NCBI RefSeq assembly: GCF_900142645.1
Contig: NZ_FRBP01000016.1
Span: 1 to 64,000 of the forward strand
Origin: Eubacterium callanderi
Lineage (GTDB): Bacteria > Bacillota > Clostridia > Eubacteriales > Eubacteriaceae
Length of the DNA: 64,000 nt
Direction: 5' to 3'
The notes beneath the pieces are model-generated. The model ran no database searches, was not told the DNA's origin, and worked only from the letters and a program-made list of their open reading frames with translations. This document shows, in pieces, positions 59,374 through 64,000 of this stretch (its first letter is position 1; each line of letters starts with the position of its first letter). A program made the position numbers and the translations under genes.

Positions 59374-60420
59374 ATGGCGAGAGATATAAAAGAAAACAGG
59401 GTGAAAAATCCGGAAGACAGGCCGCTTGGACTGGTTTTGACACTGGCGGCGGTTATTGTTATTGTACTTATTTTAACAGCGCTGTGTGTGGGGCGTTATC
59501 ATGTGCCGGTAATACAGGCTGTCAAAATACTGCTGTCCCAGATATTCCCCATCACCCCAACCTGGGATAAGACAATGTATGATGTTATTATCAACCTGCG
59601 GCTGCCGCGTGTACTGGCTGCTGTCCTGGTCGGTGGTTCCCTGGCATTGGCCGGGGCCACCTATCAGGGGATGTTTAAAAACCCTCTGGTATCGCCAGAT
59701 CTTCTGGGGGTTTCCGCCGGAGCCTGTGTGGGCGCGGCTGTTGCAATCCTGATGAGTCTGGGGAGTGGAATGACACAGGTGCTGGCCTTTGCGGGCGGTC
59801 TTTTAACCGTGTTTGTCACCACCTCTATTCCAAAGCTGATGCACCGTAATTCAACCATGATGCTGGTATTGGCCGGTGTGATCGTAGGCGGATTTATGAA
59901 TTCGATCATTGGCCTCACAAAATACATTGCAGATACGGATACCCAACTGCCTGACATGACCTACTGGCAGCTGGGGAGCATCGCGAAGGTCACCTATCCC
60001 ACGCTTATGGCCATTGCGCCGATTATGATCATCAGCGGCGCAGTGCTTATTATCATGCGGTGGCGGATTAATATTTTATCTCTCGGGGATAATGAGGCGC
60101 GGTCTCTGGGCGTTAACCTGCGCTTTGAGAGAGGGATTGCCATCATCTGCTCTACCGTGCTGACGGCTTCGGCAGTATGTATGAGCGGAACCATTGGATG
60201 GATCGGGCTTGTTATGCCTCACCTTGGAAGAATGGTGGTGGGCAGTAACAATGTGCGGCTGCTGCCGGTCACCACACTGCTCAGCGCCGCATTTCTGATC
60301 ATCATTGATACCCTGGCCCGGACGCTTACCGGTGGGGAGCTTCCCCTTGGTATTTTAACCGGCTTTATCGGAGCGCCCTTCTTTACCTGGGTATTGATCA
60401 AGCAAAGGATGAGTGCGTGA
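59374..60420 (+). CDS. FecCD-type ABC importer permease
   Basis: 348 aa from ATG 59374 (AAAGGA upstream; the TTG at 59350 lies within the terminator). About ten helices: INLRLPRVLAAVLVGGSLAL, FKNPLVSPDLLGVSAGACVG and IGLVMPHLGRMVVGSNN. It forms the channel of the riboswitch-controlled importer. Confidence 0.93.
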   Translation: MARDIKENRVKNPEDRPLGLVLTLAAVIVIVLILTALCVGRYHVPVIQAVKILLSQIFPITPTWDKTMYDVIINLRLPRVLAAVLVGGSLALAGATYQGMFKNPLVSPDLLGVSAGACVGAAVAILMSLGSGMTQVLAFAGGLLTVFVTTSIPKLMHRNSTMMLVLAGVIVGGFMNSIIGLTKYIADTDTQLPDMTYWQLGSIAKVTYPTLMAIAPIMIISGAVLIIMRWRINILSLGDNEARSLGVNLRFERGIAIICSTVLTASAVCMSGTIGWIGLVMPHLGRMVVGSNNVRLLPVTTLLSAAFLIIIDTLARTLTGGELPLGILTGFIGAPFFTWVLIKQRMSA

Positions 60421-60421
60421 T

Positions 60422-61201
60422 ATGGCCTTACTGGAAGTGAAAAAAGCTGGCTTCTCCTATCCAACTAGGGAAAATGTTTTTACCGATATTTCATTCACAC
60501 TGGAAAAGGGAGAGATTTTTACCATCCTTGGCCCAAATGGAGCGGGTAAGTCAACGCTCCTTAATTCCCTTGCAAACTTGACGCCTCTGACAACCGGGGA
60601 GATATTGGTGGACGGTGCTCGTCTGGATAAAATGAGCTCCAGAGAAACGGCCTTTAAAATTGCCTATGTGCCTCAGACCACGGAGATAACCTACGGCTAC
60701 TCTGTGCGGGACTACATCGCCATGGGAAGGGCCGCGCATGTGGGAATGCTGGTGACACCAAAGAAAAAAGATTACGAAATTGTAGATGAAACCATTTCGC
60801 TGCTCGGCATTGAACACCTCGCGCACCGTCTCTGCACTCAGATCAGCGGTGGTGAAAAGCAGCAGGCATGTATTGCCAGAGCCATCGTTCAGCAGCCGGA
60901 AATTATTCTTTTTGATGAACCGACCTCCGCGCTGGATTACGGCAATCAATTAAACATTATGCGGCTCATCAAAAAACTGTGTGGCCGGGATTACGCAGTT
61001 ATCATGACTACCCATAACCCGGACCAGCCGATTTTGCTTGAGGGGAAGGCAGGCATCCTGGACCGGGACGGGCACATGTTAACAGGCACAGTAAGCGATA
61101 TATTAAGTGAAAAAACGCTGAGTGCCGTATACCGCACGGCCCTGCACCTGGTCTATGTGGAGGAGGCAGAGCGGATGGCATGCATTGCGGCCAAGATTTA
61201 A
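60422..61201 (+). CDS. ABC importer ATPase
   Basis: 259 aa from ATG 60422, one base after the permease stop (a GTG at 60413 is possible). Walker A GPNGAGKSTLLNSL, signature ISGGEKQQACIARAI, Walker B IILFDEPTSALD and switch His in MTTHNPDQP. It completes the importer. Confidence 0.94.
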   Translation: MALLEVKKAGFSYPTRENVFTDISFTLEKGEIFTILGPNGAGKSTLLNSLANLTPLTTGEILVDGARLDKMSSRETAFKIAYVPQTTEITYGYSVRDYIAMGRAAHVGMLVTPKKKDYEIVDETISLLGIEHLAHRLCTQISGGEKQQACIARAIVQQPEIILFDEPTSALDYGNQLNIMRLIKKLCGRDYAVIMTTHNPDQPILLEGKAGILDRDGHMLTGTVSDILSEKTLSAVYRTALHLVYVEEAERMACIAAKI

Positions 61202-61206
61202 GGGTT

Positions 61207-61235
61207 TTGACAAGAAACGGCCCGGATGTTATAAT
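61207..61235 (+). promoter_or_regulatory. Strong promoter of the structured RNA
   Basis: A consensus TTGACA, a 17-nt spacer and a consensus TATAAT lie directly after the importer ATPase gene, with no coding frame for the next 400 bases. Confidence 0.85.
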
Positions 61236-61241
61236 TTAGAA

Positions 61242-61510
61242 AAATGATTGAAAGAGGTGTGTTGATGTCGGCTTTGTCTGTTTACAGGGTTCTCAACTAA
61301 ATACAGTTGAAAGGGTACAGTGATGATGGGGGCAAACCCCTTTGTTTCGTTGACCTTTTTAGAAACATACCAGACAGACGGCTTCAACTTATCGAATCAT
61401 GGCGGTGCAGCGGCTTTTGCGGTTGTACGGTTTTATATTTGATTTATACTGCCCGCAGGAGCGTTCTGCATCTTTAGAGGTGTGGTGTGTTGGCCGCGGG
61501 CTTTTTGTGT
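61242..61510 (+). ncRNA. Long structured non-coding RNA, possibly raiA-type
   Basis: About 265 nt from the promoter to a terminator (GCCCGC...GCGGGC, then TTTTT, ending near 61507). Inside, TTTGTCTG pairs with CAGACAGA, CAACT/AGTTG and GGGG/CCCC form hairpins, and AAAGGGT can pair with ACCTTTT, giving a multi-branched fold. The segment CTTCAACTTATCGAATCATG plus GCGGTGCAG looks strongly constrained but is not coding. The raiA ncRNA of Firmicutes is my best guess; I cannot confirm it. Confidence 0.5.
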
Positions 61511-61566
61511 TCAAATTTACGACGAAAGGGAAAGTTTATGAAGTACGCTTCGGATCGTTGTGCTTA

Positions 61567-61617
61567 GCAGGGGTTATCGCATGACATCAGAATAATGAGT
61601 TGTGTATAGCCCTTGCT
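61567..61617 (+). other. Hairpin upstream of the CD3324-type gene
   Basis: AGCAGGGGTTA and TAGCCCTTGCT form an 11-bp stem with two G-U pairs around a 29-nt loop. It has no T-run, so it is not a terminator. A regulatory leader fold is possible. Confidence 0.4.
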
Positions 61618-61648
61618 TAATCCTAAAAAATAAATTAGGAGGAGCATA

Positions 61649-61927
61649 ATGAGCTATATCAAGGCAGGCGACGTGCTGCCAAAAGAACTTGTTGACAAAA
61701 TTCAGGATTATATTGACGGAGAATACATATATGTGCCCCGTAAAGAGACAAACAGAAAAGGCTGGGGGCAGAATACCAATCGAAAACAGGAAACGCTTTT
61801 GAGAAACCGGGAAAATTACCAGCAGTATACGGAGGGGGTGTCCGCCGCCCGTCTTTCGGAGATTTATTTCCTGTCTCCCAAAAGTATACATAAAATTATT
61901 GCAAAATGTAAGCTGGAAAACCAGTGA
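61649..61927 (+). CDS. CD3324-family small protein, Mor-like helix-turn-helix
   Basis: 92 aa. MSYIKAGDVLPKELVDKIQD, YIDGEYIYVPRKETNRKGWG and a C-terminal helix-turn-helix (AARLSEIYFLSPKSIHKIIA). The same layout is seen in CD3324-type proteins of Clostridia. Probably DNA-binding; target unknown. Strong site TAGGAGGAG. Confidence 0.8.
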   Translation: MSYIKAGDVLPKELVDKIQDYIDGEYIYVPRKETNRKGWGQNTNRKQETLLRNRENYQQYTEGVSAARLSEIYFLSPKSIHKIIAKCKLENQ

Positions 61928-61932
61928 TAAGA

Positions 61933-61966
61933 GTGCCGCAGCTAAAAGTCCTGCGGCGCTTTTTTA
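61933..61966 (+). terminator. Terminator of the CD3324-type gene
   Basis: GTGCCGCAG/CTGCGGCGC with TTTTTT. Confidence 0.85.
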
Positions 61967-62065
61967 TTTCAGAAAAATAAAGGCGGTTGTTGTGCCAATT
62001 TAAGAGCATGTATAATGTTTTTGCAGAAAAGGGGCAATTCCTGAAAAAAGATTGGAGAAAAACAA

Positions 62066-63385
62066 ATGAAAAAGAAAAAAATAAAAGAAAACATTTCGAT
62101 ACAGGATGCAGAGAGAGAAATGATAAAGGCAACCGTTGTAAAAATAATGAATAAGCAGGCGCAGGTCCGGGCTGGGGACAAGCTGTTGACCTGTCTGCTG
62201 CCACAGACGATGGTTTCAAAGAAAAATGCGCTGGTGGTTGGAGACCGTGTGGCAATAAGCTCTGTGGATAACGATACGTATAGATTATCTGAAGTGCTGC
62301 CAAGAGAAACAGAGGTTTTCAGGGGAAGCGGGCGTTTGCCGGGAGAAAGGATAATAATAGCTGCCAATGTGCACTATCTTTTGGCCGTTGCGACAGCCGA
62401 GTATTTCAGGCATCAGGCAGGTTATCTGGAATCTGCTGTTATTGCAGCCAGACGGGCAGGGGTTAAAATCATTATTTTGATCAGCAAATTGGATCTGGTC
62501 GGTAAAAGAGAAAAGGAACTGCTCGAGAAAAAAATAAACCTTTACCGGAAAACCGCAGACCTGGTCTTTGCCGGGTCAGGACAGGCTGAGATAGAAGCCA
62601 TGATAGAGGAAGTGTCAAATAAAACAGGGGTGGTCGTGGGCGACCGGTCTTGCGGTAAATCGACCCTGATCCATAAAATTCTGAGCAGGCTCTCGGAGGA
62701 AGTGAAAACCCCGATAAAATTTCCAAGCACGCACAGCAGCCAGATGATGTATGGCCCTCAAAATACCTGCCTTATTGATACCCCGGGCTTTCGTGATTTT
62801 GCGCTGCAGGCCGTTGCAGAGAATGAAAAAAATACCACCTTTCCAGAAATTGCCCGGCTGGTCCATCATTGCGCGTTCAGCAGCTGTACGCATACACATG
62901 AGGAAGGCTGTGCGGTGCTGCAGGCTCTTCGGGAGGAGTCTGTTGAAAGAGAACGGTACGATGCCTATCAAAGTATGGGAGAGAAACCGTCTAAGCTGCA
63001 GCAGAAGCCAGACTACAGGCGAACAGCCTGCACAGAAAGCTTTGTGTGTAAGGTGTGCGGTGCTCACGTTGCACCCGAAGGAGCTGGCAGTGAGCACAGG
63101 AACCATTGCCCCAAATGCCTGTCAAGCCTCCATGTCGATAAAAAGCCCGGGGACCGCGCCTCCTTATGTCATGGTGTTATGGAGCCAGTGAGCGTCTGGG
63201 TCCGGAAAAACGGAGAGTGGGCGGTTATTCACAGGTGCCGTCTGTGTGGTGCGCTCAGTTCAAATCGCATCGCGGCAGATGACAATCCGGCGCTGCTCAT
63301 GTCCATTGCGGTTAAGCCGCTGGCGAGTACACCCTTTCCCCTCAATAAGCTGGAAGAAGTGTTTGGCGGAAAGTGTGAGCCTTAA
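62066..63385 (+). CDS. rsgA: RsgA-like circularly permuted GTPase fused to an RNHCP domain
   Basis: 439 aa. OB-fold region (about 20-85), then GTPase motifs in permuted order: G4 SKLD (140-143, Ser for the usual Asn), G1 GDRSCGKSTL (192-201), G3 DTPG (238-241). The zinc site C269-x4-C274-x-H276-x5-C282 is intact. From 326 comes an RNHCP domain: FVCKVCGAHV, HRNHCPKCLSS and HRCRLCGALSSNRIA, with two zinc pairs. RsgA matures the 30S subunit; RNHCP is of unknown role. This is probably a paralogue and not the sole housekeeping RsgA, which is inference. Confidence 0.88.
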   Translation: MKKKKIKENISIQDAEREMIKATVVKIMNKQAQVRAGDKLLTCLLPQTMVSKKNALVVGDRVAISSVDNDTYRLSEVLPRETEVFRGSGRLPGERIIIAANVHYLLAVATAEYFRHQAGYLESAVIAARRAGVKIIILISKLDLVGKREKELLEKKINLYRKTADLVFAGSGQAEIEAMIEEVSNKTGVVVGDRSCGKSTLIHKILSRLSEEVKTPIKFPSTHSSQMMYGPQNTCLIDTPGFRDFALQAVAENEKNTTFPEIARLVHHCAFSSCTHTHEEGCAVLQALREESVERERYDAYQSMGEKPSKLQQKPDYRRTACTESFVCKVCGAHVAPEGAGSEHRNHCPKCLSSLHVDKKPGDRASLCHGVMEPVSVWVRKNGEWAVIHRCRLCGALSSNRIAADDNPALLMSIAVKPLASTPFPLNKLEEVFGGKCEP

Positions 63386-63456
63386 GAACACTCAGAAAGC
63401 GTTTCGTCCTGTTGCTTTGGGGTATCTAGAAAGAAAAAACGAAAGCAGGTGTCATA

Positions 63457-63843
63457 ATGATGCATCATATAGAAATTTTTGATCCGGATATCCAGTGTTA
63501 TGCCGGCGAGTGTGAGCCCATGGGCAATAAAGAATACATGCGGATCACCACCATGGTAGAGAATCTGAAAATAGCGGGAAAAGACATTATCCGTTACAAC
63601 CCTATGCAGGAGCCCTCACTCTATAAGGAGATGCCTGAGATCCGGCAGCTTATGGATGAGAAGGGAATAGAAGCTCTGCCGGCAGTAATGCTGGACGGAA
63701 AAATTGTCAAGAGCGGCGAGTATCCATCCAACAAAGAGCTGCTGGACTGGTCGGGATTAAGCCAGGAAGAACTGGTAAAAACCATCATGCAAAAGAAAAT
63801 GTCAAATTGTAAATGCGGCAATGATCTGGATTGCTGCTGTTAA
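63457..63843 (+). CDS. arsD: ArsD-like arsenic metallochaperone/repressor
   Basis: 128 aa. The thioredoxin-like ArsD core is clear (HIEIFDPDIQCYAGECEP, LPAVMLDGKIVKSGEYPS, LSQEELVKT). C14 and C19 are present, but the usual adjacent Cys13 is not, so the As(III) site differs from classic C12-C13-C18. The C-terminus is cysteine-rich (CKCGNDLDCCC). No arsA, arsB or arsR is visible in the window. AAAGCAGGTG precedes the ATG (a second ATG follows at once). Confidence 0.8.
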   Translation: MMHHIEIFDPDIQCYAGECEPMGNKEYMRITTMVENLKIAGKDIIRYNPMQEPSLYKEMPEIRQLMDEKGIEALPAVMLDGKIVKSGEYPSNKELLDWSGLSQEELVKTIMQKKMSNCKCGNDLDCCC

Positions 63844-63855
63844 ATAAAGGTTTCT

Positions 63856-63888
63856 GAGAGGATCGGCAAAGCTTGCCGGTCCTCTTTT
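63856..63888 (+). terminator. arsD terminator
   Basis: GAGAGGATCGGCAAGC-like stem GAGGATCGGCAA/TTGCCGGTCCTC followed by TTTTCTT. Confidence 0.8.
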
Positions 63889-63909
63889 CTTAATAAAAAG
63901 CTTAAAAAT

Positions 63910-63999
63910 TTAATGTCGGTTTCCAAAAAATTTTACACCATGACGGGTTAAAAGAAAAAGCACCAGATTACGTCTTGGAAGAGCATGACCAGTTAAAAT
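63910..63999 (-). CDS. Possible C-terminal end of a minus-strand gene cut by the window edge
   Basis: A frame of 29 codons is open from the right edge to TAA at 63910-63912 (ILTGHALPRRNLVLFLLTR, then HGVKFFGNRH). It is too short to identify, and a random frame is possible. Confidence 0.25.
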   Translation of the reverse strand: MLTGHALPRRNLVLFLLTRHGVKFFGNRH

Positions 64000-64000
64000 C

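Overview
The window reads as a chromosomal segment of an anaerobic, acetogenic or butyrate-forming Clostridia species; the closest type I would name is the Eubacterium limosum/callanderi group. This is inference from content: phosphotransbutyrylase-like enzyme, bile salt hydrolase, formate/nitrite-family transporter, T-box, cobalamin, fluoride and Moco-like RNA switches, strong AGGAGG ribosome binding sites and medium GC. No rRNA, tRNA or CRISPR array was seen.

Layout. 1-3.4 kb is the lysis end of a prophage: the last codons of a holin, a GH25 endolysin, then non-coding DNA holding a second decayed endolysin tail, a candidate structured small RNA and a probable type I toxin-antitoxin module. 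3.4-9.6 kb holds a bile salt hydrolase, a sugar kinase of the FGGY family, a broken class II aldolase, a DeoR regulator and a broken DUF2798 gene. 9.6-22.9 kb is core-like: an XRE-methyltransferase fusion, a FliB-like protein, a YczE-kinase fusion with its MarR regulator, typA, an AI-2E family permease, a rhodanese, a large diguanylate cyclase and T-box-controlled leuA. 23-32 kb holds tandem uppP paralogues, CsoR, a TetR/ABC exporter operon, an SDR and a cobalamin-riboswitch-controlled ABC importer.

32.4-38 kb is the most accessory-looking part. It has an orphan three-gene operon (CHC2 zinc-finger protein, DUF3987 protein, small protein), palindromic mobile-type repeats, a 70-bp sequence present as an inverted pair, an exported Ig-like protein and a family 3 glycosidase lipoprotein. 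38-55 kb carries an unrecognised protein with ferritin-like diiron ligand spacing, ptb, a MerR-type promoter reading into an apparent small RNA, a MerR-controlled heterodimeric ABC exporter, fluoride-riboswitch fluC, cfa, kup and a PadR/HAAS pair. 55-61.2 kb is a coherent locus in which two copies of one aptamer (best match Moco/tungsten-cofactor riboswitch) flank a formate/nitrite-family channel, a CoaC-like flavoprotein, a methyltransferase and a FecBCD-type importer. 61.2-64 kb has a long structured leader or ncRNA, a CD3324-type protein, an RsgA-RNHCP fusion and an ArsD-like protein.

Throughout, a family of about 50-bp palindromes (arms GCTCAAAAG[A/G]CTCAAAAC, variable loop) sits at gene ends, often between convergent genes. 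The arms covary, which suggests a folded, bidirectional terminator-like element.
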